Source: Sphingobacteriales bacterium (GTDB taxonomy: Bacteria; Bacteroidota; Bacteroidia; Chitinophagales; UBA2359). From it: DNA of 64,000 nt. The notes beneath the pieces are model-generated. The model was given only the letters and a program-made list of their open reading frames with translations. It did no database searches and was not told the origin of the DNA. The translations under genes were made by a program, and so were the position numbers. The first letter of the stretch is position 1. The number at the start of each line of letters is the position of its first letter. Below are positions 43,939 through 52,994 of this stretch, piece by piece. The DNA is taken from assembly GCA_016718845.1 (NCBI GenBank), contig JADKCK010000013.1, positions 54,251 through 118,250 of the forward strand, written 5' to 3'.

Positions 43939-44982
43939 ATGAAATACACAAATATTTCAATCGAAAATTTCAGGGATATTTCGCATTTGTCATTAACCGA
44001 TTTTAAAACTATCAACGTTTTTGTGGGTAAAAATAATTGCGGAAAAACCTCTGTTTTGGAGGCATTGTTTGTGCTTTCGGGACCTACAAATCCATTACCT
44101 ATTACTATTAATAAACTAAGAGGATATAAAGGTACTTTTGATAAAGAAATATTTGAAGTGTTGTTCAAGAACTTAGATACACAACAAACCATCAATTTGT
44201 CGTGCGAGTTTGATAGTTCCGAAACTCGGATTTTGGATATTGCGGTTATTAAAGGGCAACAAAAAAACGGAGATACCGTTTTTGCTGGCAATGATAGTGA
44301 TTATTTTATTAAGGGACTCAAATTAACACTCACTATAAATAACAGCCATACAAAAAAAAACAAGTATGTTACTCAAATAGTAGAAACGGAGCGAACGGTG
44401 GATACCGATACTACACCCAAAGGCTATGTTGAAACATTAAAAACTACTTTTTTAAATCCACTATCCATGCTGCAGGCTTTTAGCGAATTTAGTGGTTTAA
44501 AAAAAAGGCGCCAAGACAAAGAAATAATTGGTATTTTGCAACAAGTAGATGCTAGAATACAAGGCATTGAGCTAATTGATGATACCATTTACTGCGATAT
44601 TGGCAATAATGCGCCCTTAGTACCGATACATATTATGGGCGATGGATTAAAACATTTATTGGCTATCGTCATTATCATGTATAGCCGACAAGGTGGTGTT
44701 GTGTTTATTGATGAAATAGATAATGGATTGTATCACGAAACCCAAACGGTTTTGTGGCAAACAGTACTAACTGCCGCCGAGCGTTTTAATGTACAAGTGT
44801 TTGCTACAACACATTCGTGGGAATGTTTGAGCGCATTGGCAAATGTTACTAATAGTTTGTATACAAATAAGGACGAAGTGCGTGTCTATCGTATTGAAAA
44901 AGAAAATACCAATCACAAAGCTGTTAAAATTAGGCAAGAAATTCTAGCTAATGTGGTAGAAAAAAATTGGGAGGTGAGATAA
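43939..44982 (+). CDS. AAA-family (OLD/RecF-like) ATPase of a two-gene putative defence module
   Basis: 347 residues with an ABC/SMC-like ATPase core: an N-terminal FRDISHLSLTDFKTINVFVG strand, Walker A GKNNCGKTS (about 32-40), Walker B VVFIDEIDNGLYHE (near 254-267) and the H-loop FATTHSWEC. This is the AAA_15/AAA_21 arrangement of OLD and PARIS AriA-type ATPases. Its stop overlaps the start of a TOPRIM-domain gene by one base (TAATG), so the two are translationally coupled and probably form one complex. It starts 18 bases after rpoD and may be read from the rpoD transcript. The function in defence is an inference from the architecture. Confidence 0.85.
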   Translation: MKYTNISIENFRDISHLSLTDFKTINVFVGKNNCGKTSVLEALFVLSGPTNPLPITINKLRGYKGTFDKEIFEVLFKNLDTQQTINLSCEFDSSETRILDIAVIKGQQKNGDTVFAGNDSDYFIKGLKLTLTINNSHTKKNKYVTQIVETERTVDTDTTPKGYVETLKTTFLNPLSMLQAFSEFSGLKKRRQDKEIIGILQQVDARIQGIELIDDTIYCDIGNNAPLVPIHIMGDGLKHLLAIVIIMYSRQGGVVFIDEIDNGLYHETQTVLWQTVLTAAERFNVQVFATTHSWECLSALANVTNSLYTNKDEVRVYRIEKENTNHKAVKIRQEILANVVEKNWEVR

Positions 44983-45686
44983 TGGAAAACAAAAATAAAA
45001 CACCAGAACTCAACGACCGAGATGAACAAAAAAAGCTAAAGTCTGGTCAATCTCAATTGAAAATAGAATCTACTAAAATATTAGCTGTTGAAGGGCAAGA
45101 TGAATGGTACTTTTTCAAAAACATGTTAGAGAAACACCTAAAAATCACCGATGTACAATTGATAGACATTGGCGGCGAAAGCAATTTTGAAACAGAATTA
45201 GCCTCTATCTTTATACTTTCGGGTTTTTCATCTGTAAAAAAAATAGGTTTTGTTCGCGATGCAGATAATGATGCTCAAAAGGCATTTAAGAAAATTTGCA
45301 AGGCTATCAAAGATGCACTTAAATTGCCAGCCCCCGAAACTATCAATAACTTTACAAACAACGAGCCCCAAATTGGTGTTTTTGTGATGCCTAATAATAT
45401 AGATGGTGGCATGTTGGAAGATTTGTGCTTGCAAAGCGTACAAAACGATACTGTTATGCCTTGTTTAGATGCGTTTATATCTTGCATAAAAATCAATCTA
45501 CCAAACGATAAACACCCTAAAATTTGGTCGAAAGTCCAAACACAAGTATTTTTGGCAACGCGCAAAGAAATAAAAAGTAGTGTAGGTTTCGGAGCCGAAA
45601 AAGGCTATTGGAACTTCGATGACCCATGTTTCGATGAAATAAAACAGTTTCTCGAAAACTTTAGAGATAAAAACCCCATGCAATAA
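44982..45686 (+). CDS. DUF3226/TOPRIM-like protein, partner of the AAA ATPase
   Basis: About 234 residues from the ATG at 44982, preceded by a GGAGGTGA stretch, a rare strong ribosome site in this window. TOPRIM features are present: the glutamate of ILAVEGQDEWYF (near 27-38) and the DxD of KIGFVRDADNDAQ (near 86-98). LIDIGGESNFETEL lies between them. The combination is DUF3226-like. TOPRIM partners of OLD-type ATPases are nucleases (Gabija GajA, OLD) or effectors (PARIS AriB, DUF4435). The intact acidic residues argue for catalysis. The target is unknown. Confidence 0.8.
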   Translation: MENKNKTPELNDRDEQKKLKSGQSQLKIESTKILAVEGQDEWYFFKNMLEKHLKITDVQLIDIGGESNFETELASIFILSGFSSVKKIGFVRDADNDAQKAFKKICKAIKDALKLPAPETINNFTNNEPQIGVFVMPNNIDGGMLEDLCLQSVQNDTVMPCLDAFISCIKINLPNDKHPKIWSKVQTQVFLATRKEIKSSVGFGAEKGYWNFDDPCFDEIKQFLENFRDKNPMQ

Positions 45687-45719
45687 AGTTTTTAAATAAA
45701 AAAGTAATTACATACAACT

Positions 45720-47066
45720 ATGTTCGATAGCTTACAGGAGAAGTTAGACCGCGCGTTTAAAACCCTAAAAGGACAAGGCAATATCACCGAGCTAAACGTA
45801 GCTACAACCGTTAAAGAAATACGTAGAGCATTGGTTGATGCCGACGTTAACTATAAAATAGCCAAAGAATTTACCGCCAAAGTAAAAGACGAAGCCCTTG
45901 GGCAAAACGTTATTACATCGGTAAATCCGGGGCAACTGTTGGTAAAAATTGTTAACGATGAGTTAGTTGCCCTAATGGGTGGTAAAGCTGCCGAGGTAAA
46001 CCTTGATGGCAAACCAGCCGTTGTGCTTATTTCGGGCTTACAAGGCTCGGGTAAAACTACTTTTACTGCAAAATTAGCCAACTTTTTGAAAGGCAAACGC
46101 GCCCAAAAAATTATGCTTGTTGCCGGCGACGTTTACCGCCCCGCAGCTATTGACCAATTGAAAATTTTGGGCGAAAAAATAGGCTGCTACGTATACACCG
46201 AAGAAGGTAGCAAAGACCCCGTTTCGATAGCCACCAATGGCGTGCAGTATGCCAAAGACAATGGCTACCAAATAGTAATTGTGGATACAGCAGGACGTTT
46301 GGCAGTTGACGAACAAATGATGAGCGAAATTGCCGCCATAAAAGCTAGCACTAACCCCAGCGAAACTTTATTTGTGGTAGACTCAATGACGGGGCAAGAT
46401 GCCATAAATACCGCAAAAACATTTAACGAACGCCTAGATTTTGATGGCGTTGTACTAACAAAACTCGACGGCGATACACGCGGTGGTGCTGCCCTTTCTA
46501 TCAAATACGAAGTGCAAAAACCCATCAAGTTTATTAGCTACGGCGAAAAAATGGACACCATAGACTATTTTTACCCCGAGCGTATGGCACAACGTATATT
46601 GGGTATGGGCGATATTGTTACCTTTGTTGAGCGCGCACAAGAACAATACGACGCCAAAAAAGCCGACGAATTGGAACGCAAAATACGCAAAAACCAATTT
46701 GATTTTAACGACTTTTTAGGGCAAATTCAACAAATAAAAAAAATGGGGAATATCCAAGACCTAATGGGTATGATACCAGGCATGAATAATATGCTAAAAG
46801 ATGTAGAAATTAAAGAAGACTCCTTTAAACGCATCGAAGCAATTATCTACTCCATGACCCCACAAGAACGAAGCAACCCCGACCTGATTAACCCCAGCCG
46901 CCGCCGCCGTTTGGCAACAGGTAGTGGCAACACCCAAGAAGCCGTAGGTAACTTTTTAAAACAATTCGAAGAAATGAGAAAAGTACTTAAAATGATGTCT
47001 AAATTTTCGGGGTCGCCAATGGCTGCACAAGCTATGAGTAAAATGAAAGGACCATTTGGAAAATAG
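45720..47066 (+). CDS. ffh: Signal recognition particle GTPase Ffh
   Basis: 448 residues, full length. The N domain starts MFDSLQEKLDRAFKTLKGQG. The G domain has GLQGSGKTTFTAKLA (near 106), VDTAGR and TKLDGDTRGGAALS. The methionine-rich M domain (MGMIPGMNNMLKDVEI, MAAQAMSKMKGPFGK) binds signal peptides and 4.5S RNA. It co-translationally targets membrane proteins to FtsY and SecYEG. A strong hairpin follows. Confidence 0.97.
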   Translation: MFDSLQEKLDRAFKTLKGQGNITELNVATTVKEIRRALVDADVNYKIAKEFTAKVKDEALGQNVITSVNPGQLLVKIVNDELVALMGGKAAEVNLDGKPAVVLISGLQGSGKTTFTAKLANFLKGKRAQKIMLVAGDVYRPAAIDQLKILGEKIGCYVYTEEGSKDPVSIATNGVQYAKDNGYQIVIVDTAGRLAVDEQMMSEIAAIKASTNPSETLFVVDSMTGQDAINTAKTFNERLDFDGVVLTKLDGDTRGGAALSIKYEVQKPIKFISYGEKMDTIDYFYPERMAQRILGMGDIVTFVERAQEQYDAKKADELERKIRKNQFDFNDFLGQIQQIKKMGNIQDLMGMIPGMNNMLKDVEIKEDSFKRIEAIIYSMTPQERSNPDLINPSRRRRLATGSGNTQEAVGNFLKQFEEMRKVLKMMSKFSGSPMAAQAMSKMKGPFGK

Positions 47067-47089
47067 TTTTTGCCTAAAATAAAAAATCA

Positions 47090-47122
47090 TTAGCGAGGTG
47101 CAACATGCTTGCACCTCGCTAA
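47090..47122 (+). terminator. Terminator-like hairpin after ffh
   Basis: Perfect 14-bp stem TTAGCGAGGTGCAA and complement with a five-base loop. The T tract downstream is weak (TAATAATAATA), so it may also stabilise the 3' end. It lies 15 bases before the next start. Confidence 0.7.
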
Positions 47123-47137
47123 TAATAATATAACAAT

Positions 47138-48184
47138 ATGCGGGATTATAAAAAAACAAACCGCAGCCATAGACTAACCATAGATTTTGACGCCCGATGG
47201 AAAGAATTAATTATTGAATTTACCGACCAATTCATCCTCTATTTTTTTCCAACGCTTTATCCACTTGTTGACTTTAGCCAAGATGTAGAGTTTATAGAGC
47301 AAGAGTTACTAAACATTTTTCCGGAAGAAACACTTGCAGGTAAAAAAGTTAGCGATAAACTACTAAAAGTAAAACTACTAAATGGTACAGAACGTTGGCT
47401 GCTTATTCATATAGAAATAGAAGGAAAAGGTAATAGCAATTACGGGCAACAGATGTTTAAATACTACTATCGAATATTTGATAAGTACAACATCGACATT
47501 ACAGCTATTGTTATTTATGTAGGCAGCAAAATTCCACGCAATTACAATTACTACGAAACAGGCGTATTTGGCACCAAAATACGTTACGATTTTAATGCTT
47601 ATTGTATTGCATGGCAAAAAGAAGATGCCTTATTACAATCGGATAATTTATTTGCTTTGGCAATATTAGCTAATTGGTATGTTTTAAAAACAAGAAACAA
47701 ATATACCGAACGGCTAACAGCCAAAGAACATTTGGTGCGCCTAATGCACGAAAAAAATTACAGCGATGAAACTATTTACCGCTTGTTATTGTTTATAAAA
47801 TACCTACTTACACTGCCCAAAGAACTTGAAACACAATTTGAAACCTATCTTTTCACCGAACTTAAAAACCAACCTATGATTACTCAACACCCCGATTTTA
47901 AAAATTTTATCGACAAAGGAAGTCGCGCCTTTTATGGTAAAACCATAGAAGAAATGGAACAAGAAAAAAAGAAAATAGAACAAGAAAAAAAGCAAGCTGA
48001 GAAAAAAACACTTAAAATAGAACAAGAAAAAAAGAAAATAGAACAAGAAAAAAAACATTTGGCAGAAAAATCTGTACTAAGTTTGTATCAAAAAGCAAAA
48101 CTTAATGTAGCCGACATTGCCCAAACACTTGATTTGAGTGTTGAATTTGTTACGCAAATACTGCAAAAAAATAATATGGTATGA
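47138..48184 (+). CDS. Rpn-family PD-(D/E)XK nuclease-like protein with coiled coil
   Basis: 348 residues. The core (VSDKLLKVKLLNGTERWLLI, then HIEIEGKGNSNYGQQMFKYYYRIFDKY) has the D...ExE layout of the Rpn/putative transposase group of the PD-(D/E)XK superfamily, some of which promote recombination in enterobacteria. After residue 270 it turns into a charged coiled coil built from EQEKKKIEQEKK-type repeats, then a short C-terminal segment VADIAQTLDLSVEFVTQIL that looks like a helix-turn-helix. The upstream 37-bp repeat shared with 48181 shows local duplication. Biological role unknown. Confidence 0.72.
   Translation: MRDYKKTNRSHRLTIDFDARWKELIIEFTDQFILYFFPTLYPLVDFSQDVEFIEQELLNIFPEETLAGKKVSDKLLKVKLLNGTERWLLIHIEIEGKGNSNYGQQMFKYYYRIFDKYNIDITAIVIYVGSKIPRNYNYYETGVFGTKIRYDFNAYCIAWQKEDALLQSDNLFALAILANWYVLKTRNKYTERLTAKEHLVRLMHEKNYSDETIYRLLLFIKYLLTLPKELETQFETYLFTELKNQPMITQHPDFKNFIDKGSRAFYGKTIEEMEQEKKKIEQEKKQAEKKTLKIEQEKKKIEQEKKHLAEKSVLSLYQKAKLNVADIAQTLDLSVEFVTQILQKNNMV
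47876..47912. repeat. 37-bp direct repeat, copy 1 (inside the Rpn-like gene)
   Basis: ATGATTACTCAACACCCCGA and the following 17 bases recur at 48181-48217 with one mismatch, 305 bases apart, in the same orientation. Confidence 0.85.
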
Positions 48185-48217
48185 TTACCCAACACCCCGA
48201 TTTTAAAAATTTTATCG
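48181..48217. repeat. 37-bp direct repeat, copy 2, just after the Rpn-like stop
   Basis: It reads MITQHPDFKNFIA in the frame beginning ATG at 48181, the same peptide as residues 247-258 of the Rpn-like protein, then stops within five codons. It looks like a remnant of a second gene copy or a partial duplication. Confidence 0.8.
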
Positions 48218-48264
48218 CTACTACCAAATAAAAACGCATAAAATTTAAAACCAACAAAACCCTT

Positions 48265-48516
48265 ATGCCCACCGATTTTAAAGAACCCAATTTAGAAGTA
48301 ATAAGCACTTCGTCAGAAATAGCATCAGATATATCTCCTTTAACCGATACAATTAGCCAATTGTCGGAAAAAATAAACCAACTTAAAGAGGAAAAAAAAC
48401 AACTGAAAAAACAAATAAAACGCTTAAAAGCAATATCCTCAAAATCAAAAAAATTAAGTATTGTGGTGAAAGTCAATTTATTTTCGTTTATCACAAGTAA
48501 ATCTAAAAAACAATAA
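48265..48516 (+). CDS. Small coiled-coil protein, function unknown
   Basis: 83 residues. The middle (SQLSEKINQLKEEKKQLKKQ then IKRLKAI) is a basic heptad-type coiled coil, and the C-terminus is Lys/Ser rich and ends in hydrophobic FSFITSK. No enzymatic motif is seen. It follows the Rpn-like gene on the same strand, and may derive from the coiled-coil tail of a duplicated relative. Confidence 0.5.
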   Translation: MPTDFKEPNLEVISTSSEIASDISPLTDTISQLSEKINQLKEEKKQLKKQIKRLKAISSKSKKLSIVVKVNLFSFITSKSKKQ

Positions 48517-48540
48517 AAAATCTTATTTTTAAATACAATT

Positions 48541-48597
48541 ACCTCAAAATAACTTAAGTGTATGTTGCACAAACAGGTATTTTGAGGTTTTTTTTAT
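48541..48597 (+). terminator. Terminator hairpin upstream of the dehydrogenase gene
   Basis: ACCTCAAAATA pairs with TATTTTGAGGT across a 26-base loop, then TTTTTTT. Confidence 0.65.
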
Positions 48598-48615
48598 CGA
48601 AAAGACAAATTTTTC

Positions 48616-49830
48616 ATGAACAAATTGAAAATAGGCATTATTTGCGAAGGAAAAACACCACCCGACTCGCGCGTGCCACTTACCCCTAAACAGTGTCGGT
48701 TTTTGCTCGATACTTATGGCAATAAGCTCGATTTGGTTGTTCAAAAATCATCAACCAGATGCTTTACCAACAACGAATACAGCACTCAACAAATCACCTT
48801 GGTCGACGAAGTAGCCGATTGTGATATATTAATGGGCGTAAAAGAAGTACCCATTCAACAACTAATTGCTTTTAAAAAATACTTGTTCTTTTCTCATACT
48901 ATAAAAGAACAACCACATAACAAAAAGCTGATACAAACATTGCTTGCCAAACACATACAAATGGTTGACTACGAGTGCCTAACCTACCCAAATGGCAAAC
49001 GCATTTTGGGCTTCGGGCATTTTGCAGGCGTAGTTGGCGCACACAATGGTTTGTTGGCTTATGGCAAACGCACAGGTGCCTTTGAGCTAAAACCTGCCTA
49101 TTTGTGCAAAGATTTTGACGAAATTAAACAAGCCTACGCAAAATTGCAAATGCCTGCCATAAAAATTGTATTGACGGGCAACGGGCGCGTTTCGATGGGC
49201 GCCAAAGAAGTACTCGATGTGTTGGGTATCAAAGAGGTATCACCAAACGACTATCTAAGCCAAACTTATCCGTATGCGGTTTATACACAATTGGTGTCCG
49301 AGCATCTCTATCGCCACAAACAAACTAATACCTACAACCGAAACGACTTTCATCAACACCCCGAAAACTACAACTGTATATTTGAACCATATACGCATAT
49401 TACCGACTTAATGATGAATGGCGTATATTGGGCTGCCAATGCACCCGTATTTTTTACCAAAGCACAAATGCGCAACCCTAATTTTAAAATACGTACTATC
49501 GCCGATATCTCGTGCGACGTAGAAGGCTCCATACCCGCAACCCTACGCTCTACCCATATTGGCAATGCCGTTATGGGTTATAACCCCATAACCGAACAAG
49601 AAGACCAACCGTATCAAAACCATATTATTGACATTATGGCAGTTGATAACTTGCCCAACGAACTCCCCCGCGACGCATCAGAGCAGTTTGGTAACGCCCT
49701 AATAGCACATGTGATACCCGAACTACTTAAACCTAATAGCGATATTATAGACCGAGCCAGCATCACCCAAAATGGTGCTTTGCACGGCAAATTTACCTAC
49801 CTACAAAATTATGCCCATCAATTGGCTTAA
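48616..49830 (+). CDS. Saccharopine/alanine dehydrogenase-like NAD(P)-dependent oxidoreductase
   Basis: 404 residues. The N-terminus (KIGIICEGKTPPDSRVPLTP) is that of the AlaDh_PNT/LYS1 family, and KIVLTGNGRVSMGAKEVLDV near 190 is the dinucleotide fold entry. The conserved TIADISCDVEGSIPATLRST segment is typical of the saccharopine dehydrogenase (NAD+, lysine-forming-like) group. It probably acts on an amino acid or an opine in the cytoplasm. The exact substrate is not clear. A terminator follows. Confidence 0.8.
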   Translation: MNKLKIGIICEGKTPPDSRVPLTPKQCRFLLDTYGNKLDLVVQKSSTRCFTNNEYSTQQITLVDEVADCDILMGVKEVPIQQLIAFKKYLFFSHTIKEQPHNKKLIQTLLAKHIQMVDYECLTYPNGKRILGFGHFAGVVGAHNGLLAYGKRTGAFELKPAYLCKDFDEIKQAYAKLQMPAIKIVLTGNGRVSMGAKEVLDVLGIKEVSPNDYLSQTYPYAVYTQLVSEHLYRHKQTNTYNRNDFHQHPENYNCIFEPYTHITDLMMNGVYWAANAPVFFTKAQMRNPNFKIRTIADISCDVEGSIPATLRSTHIGNAVMGYNPITEQEDQPYQNHIIDIMAVDNLPNELPRDASEQFGNALIAHVIPELLKPNSDIIDRASITQNGALHGKFTYLQNYAHQLA

Positions 49831-49842
49831 TACTTATGTATG

Positions 49843-49888
49843 CCTTGCCCAATTTATACACTTAAAACATTGGTCAAGGTTTTTTTTA
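49843..49888 (+). terminator. Terminator after the dehydrogenase gene
   Basis: CCTTGCCCAAT pairs with ATTGGTCAAGG (one mismatch) across a 15-base loop, followed by eight T. Confidence 0.75.
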
Positions 49889-49911
49889 TACACCCACACC
49901 TGTATTAATAG

Positions 49912-50991
49912 ATGAAAAAACTCGATTGGTATATCATTCGGCAATTTTTAGGCGCTTTTTTTTACACCATTATGCTGTTTTCGGCAATAGCGGTGGTTAT
50001 TGATATTTCGGAGCGAATAGATGACTTTTTGGAAAATAGCGCGCCACTTTACCTAATTATTACGCAATATTATGCTAATTTTGTTCCATATATTGTTTTT
50101 TTATTAGCCCCTCTGTTTATTTTCATTTCTGTCATTTTCTTTACTTCGCAACTGGCGTATCGCTCCGAGATGATTGCCATATTTGCCAGCGGTGTTAATT
50201 TTTATCGAATTTTATTGGGTCCCTACTTTTTTGCCGCATTGCTACTAGTGTGCTTACAACTGTTTGCCAACCACTATTGGGTGCCCAAAGGCAACGCCAG
50301 CCGAATTGAGTTTGAAGACCAATATGTGCGCGGAAAATATGTAAATACCGACCGCAACATACACATACAAATAGATAAAGAAAACTATATTTATGTCGAA
50401 AGTTTTAATGTGCGAGATACATCGGGTAGGCGTTTTTCGTTAGAGCGGTTTAAAAACAAAAAATTAGTGTACAAACTAAGCGCCGACCGCATGAAATGGA
50501 TGCCCAAACTCGAAAAATGGCGCGTCGAGAATTATACCATCAGAACCATCGACAGCCTGCGCGAAACGCTACAAAAAGGAGCTTTATTAGATACTGCCAT
50601 TGCCCTAACAGCAGCCGATTTTGACCGCCGCACCAACTATAAAGAAGCCATGACTACCCCCGAACTACAACACTTTATTGCCCAAGAACGCATGAAAGGA
50701 GCGCCTTTTGTAGAGTTTTACGAGGTAGAATTGTACCGCCGAACTGCCATACCATTTGCCACTTTTATACTCACGGTTATTGGCATGGCGGTGGCATCGC
50801 GTAAGGTGCGCGGTGGTATGGGGCTACACATAGCCGTAGGTATTGGTATTAGCGCCGCCTATATTTTGTTCTTGCAGTTTTCTACCACCTATGCCACCAA
50901 CGGAACCCTATCGCCACTTATAAGCGTTTGGATACCTAATTTTATATTTGGTGTATTAGCAATTTATTTGCTATTTAAAGCACAAAAATAA
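49912..50991 (+). CDS. LptF/LptG-family lipopolysaccharide export permease
   Basis: 359 residues. It opens KLDWYIIRQFLGAFFYTIML and has three N-terminal and three C-terminal membrane segments around a large periplasmic beta-jellyroll domain (RNIHIQIDKENYIYVESFNV). This is the YjgP/YjgQ layout. The permease extracts LPS from the inner membrane with LptB ATPase and passes it to LptC. Only one such gene is visible here; the partner permease must be elsewhere. Confidence 0.9.
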   Translation: MKKLDWYIIRQFLGAFFYTIMLFSAIAVVIDISERIDDFLENSAPLYLIITQYYANFVPYIVFLLAPLFIFISVIFFTSQLAYRSEMIAIFASGVNFYRILLGPYFFAALLLVCLQLFANHYWVPKGNASRIEFEDQYVRGKYVNTDRNIHIQIDKENYIYVESFNVRDTSGRRFSLERFKNKKLVYKLSADRMKWMPKLEKWRVENYTIRTIDSLRETLQKGALLDTAIALTAADFDRRTNYKEAMTTPELQHFIAQERMKGAPFVEFYEVELYRRTAIPFATFILTVIGMAVASRKVRGGMGLHIAVGIGISAAYILFLQFSTTYATNGTLSPLISVWIPNFIFGVLAIYLLFKAQK

Positions 50992-51350
50992 ATACATTAG
51001 GTGTTTAAATTTTTTTTTGGTGAAAATAAGCTACTTCTCATCACCAACTTAGCACTTTTATAGTCTCGGTTTTCTGTCTGCCCAAAGTTAACAGTTAGCA
51101 GTTGGCGGACTTCACGCCGCTCTTCAGCCAGTTCACTTTTCTGCTATAAGGCACGCGCAAACCATAAAATAACGCGTTTTTCAACAATCTAACCTAAAAT
51201 ATTTATTAGCCATTGTTAAACAATACAAAACGGAAAGCCCTAAAAAAAGGCTTTCCGTTTTTTGTGCGTATTAATTCGTCTAAAATCACTATTTTTGCAG
51301 CTCCTTAACCGTATCATCTACACTAATATTGTTCATCTATTTATAAAAAA
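50992..51350 (+). other. Intergenic region with a terminator and a promoter
   Basis: A terminator hairpin AACGGAAAGCC/GGCTTTCCGTT with a T tract lies at 51227-51264. The -7 box TATTTTTG at 51290-51297 is 54 bases before the DUF5723 start. The first 230 bases hold no frame or repeat that I recognise. Confidence 0.55.
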
Positions 51351-52730
51351 ATGAAAAAAAAACAACTATCGCTGATTGCTGCTTTGTTGTTGGGTATGAT
51401 AAGCCCAACACTTAAAGCACAAGATTTTGTAGGATTTAACTCGCATCCGTATGCTGGTGTATCGGCAATTGATGTAAACCCCGCAAGCATTGCAGGTACG
51501 GTTTACAAAGCCGATATAAATGTTGTGGGAGCAGATGTGCTTGCCAACAACAACTATTTAAAGTTTAACCCAAAGGCATTCTTTAAATGGAACCCCGACA
51601 ATAAAGACAAATCGGTGGAAATTGACCCCACAGGTGTGCTAAGTAATGCTTATGTACATACCAAAGTACAATTACCGTCGTTTATGCTGGATCTTAACTA
51701 CAACGACGCCGTAGCTCTTACGTGGCAGGTACGTGGTTATGCACAAATCGAAAATGCAGGCAAAGAATTAACCAAATTAGCCTACGAAGATTTCGACTAC
51801 ACCAACTACCACAACAACACCTACCGATTAAGCGACATGAGCATACGAATGCTTAATTGGAGCGAAATTGGCTTGGGTTATGCACACGTTTTTTACCTAA
51901 ATGGCGGTAATAGGGTAAAAGTAGGCACACGCCTTAAATACCTAATGGGGCTAAATGCGTTGTATATGGAAACGAATGACATAAGTTATCTTTTTCAGAA
52001 CGACCACGTGGTGAACGTAGATGGCTCGGTGATGTATGCACACTCGGACAATATTGACGAAAACATAGGTTTTAACCCAAGCGGTAGCGGTTTTGGGTTT
52101 GATTTGGGCGTAAAATACTCGCACAATAACCAATTTATTTTGGGCGCATCGTTGCTCGACTTTGGCGGTATTAAATACACCCGAGCTACCGAAAGTACTA
52201 ACTTTACCATCAACCAACAAAACTGGGATTTAAACCTCGAAAACGTTGACAATGTTGCCGATTTTGATGCCATTATTGCACAACGTGGTGTAGCTACAAC
52301 ATCGGCAAGCGATTTTAAAGTAGGCTTGCCTACCACACTAAGCCTACAAGCTACTGCCAATTTGTGGGAAAGTGGCGATTTTGAAGGCGGAGGTTATCAA
52401 AACTTATATGTTAACGTAATTACCTACCTTGACCTTAGTAGCATGAACAGTGGTAAAGATGTTACCATGAAACCTGTAAACATGACCTCGGCAACGTTTG
52501 GTTTTGTATCTATTCCTATTGGTGCAGGTATACCTGTATCGTTTGGTAAAGCTACGGGCTTTAATGTAGGTGCTTTTGTGCGTTTAGGACCTTTTGTGAT
52601 GGGGTCTAGAAACTTTGTAACATCGTTGTTTGCCAAAGAGGTGCGCGATGCCAATGTTTATGCGGCACTAAAAATACCCTTGCTAAAACCCAAACCTAAA
52701 ATTGTACAAGGTTGCCCCGACCATTTTTAA
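51351..52730 (+). CDS. DUF5723-family outer-membrane protein
   Basis: 459 residues with a signal peptide ending SPTLKA. After FVGFNSHPYAGVSAIDVNPASI the protein shows long alternating beta strands (GFGFDLGVKYSHNNQFILGA, SLLDFGGIKYT) typical of the Bacteroidota DUF5723 barrel family. The C-terminus PKIVQGCPDHF ends in Phe. It is probably a large outer-membrane porin-like protein. No partner is adjacent. Confidence 0.8.
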   Translation: MKKKQLSLIAALLLGMISPTLKAQDFVGFNSHPYAGVSAIDVNPASIAGTVYKADINVVGADVLANNNYLKFNPKAFFKWNPDNKDKSVEIDPTGVLSNAYVHTKVQLPSFMLDLNYNDAVALTWQVRGYAQIENAGKELTKLAYEDFDYTNYHNNTYRLSDMSIRMLNWSEIGLGYAHVFYLNGGNRVKVGTRLKYLMGLNALYMETNDISYLFQNDHVVNVDGSVMYAHSDNIDENIGFNPSGSGFGFDLGVKYSHNNQFILGASLLDFGGIKYTRATESTNFTINQQNWDLNLENVDNVADFDAIIAQRGVATTSASDFKVGLPTTLSLQATANLWESGDFEGGGYQNLYVNVITYLDLSSMNSGKDVTMKPVNMTSATFGFVSIPIGAGIPVSFGKATGFNVGAFVRLGPFVMGSRNFVTSLFAKEVRDANVYAALKIPLLKPKPKIVQGCPDHF

Positions 52731-52746
52731 ACAACCAACAACATAA

Positions 52747-52938
52747 TTTGATACCGACTTAAATCATCGACATTTATTTAATATCAATACTTTAAGCAAA
52801 AATACCTGCCCCGCTTGACGCGGAATCGGTCTTTTGGGGGGGGTGATGATTGGCTTTCCACGTTTTGCACAGTTGCGGGCCCCCCATAACAAAGCAAGTG
52901 CAAACATCCAATCAGAACTTTTCAATGTCTGTATCAAA
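52747..52938. mobile_element. MITE-like element, family B, copy 2 (inverted)
   Basis: 192 bp bounded by TTTGATACC and TATCAAA. Read on the minus strand, TTTGATACAGACATTGAAAA and the following sequence align over the full length with the element at 23548-23742, including the CCGCGTCAAGCGGGG hairpin. A run of nine G lies at about 52837-52845. A clear target-site duplication is not visible here. Confidence 0.7.
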
Positions 52939-52941
52939 TAA

Positions 52942-52976
52942 AAAAACAGGCTGCCTTGTTAAGGCAGCCTGTTTTT
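52942..52976. terminator. Bidirectional terminator between convergent genes
   Basis: AAAAACAGGCTGCCTT/AAGGCAGCCTGTTTTT with a three-base loop, a perfect 16-bp stem with A and T ends. It serves the leftward DUF1573 gene and perhaps the rightward DUF5723 gene. Confidence 0.88.
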
Positions 52977-52994
52977 GTTTTTGTGTTGGTTAAT

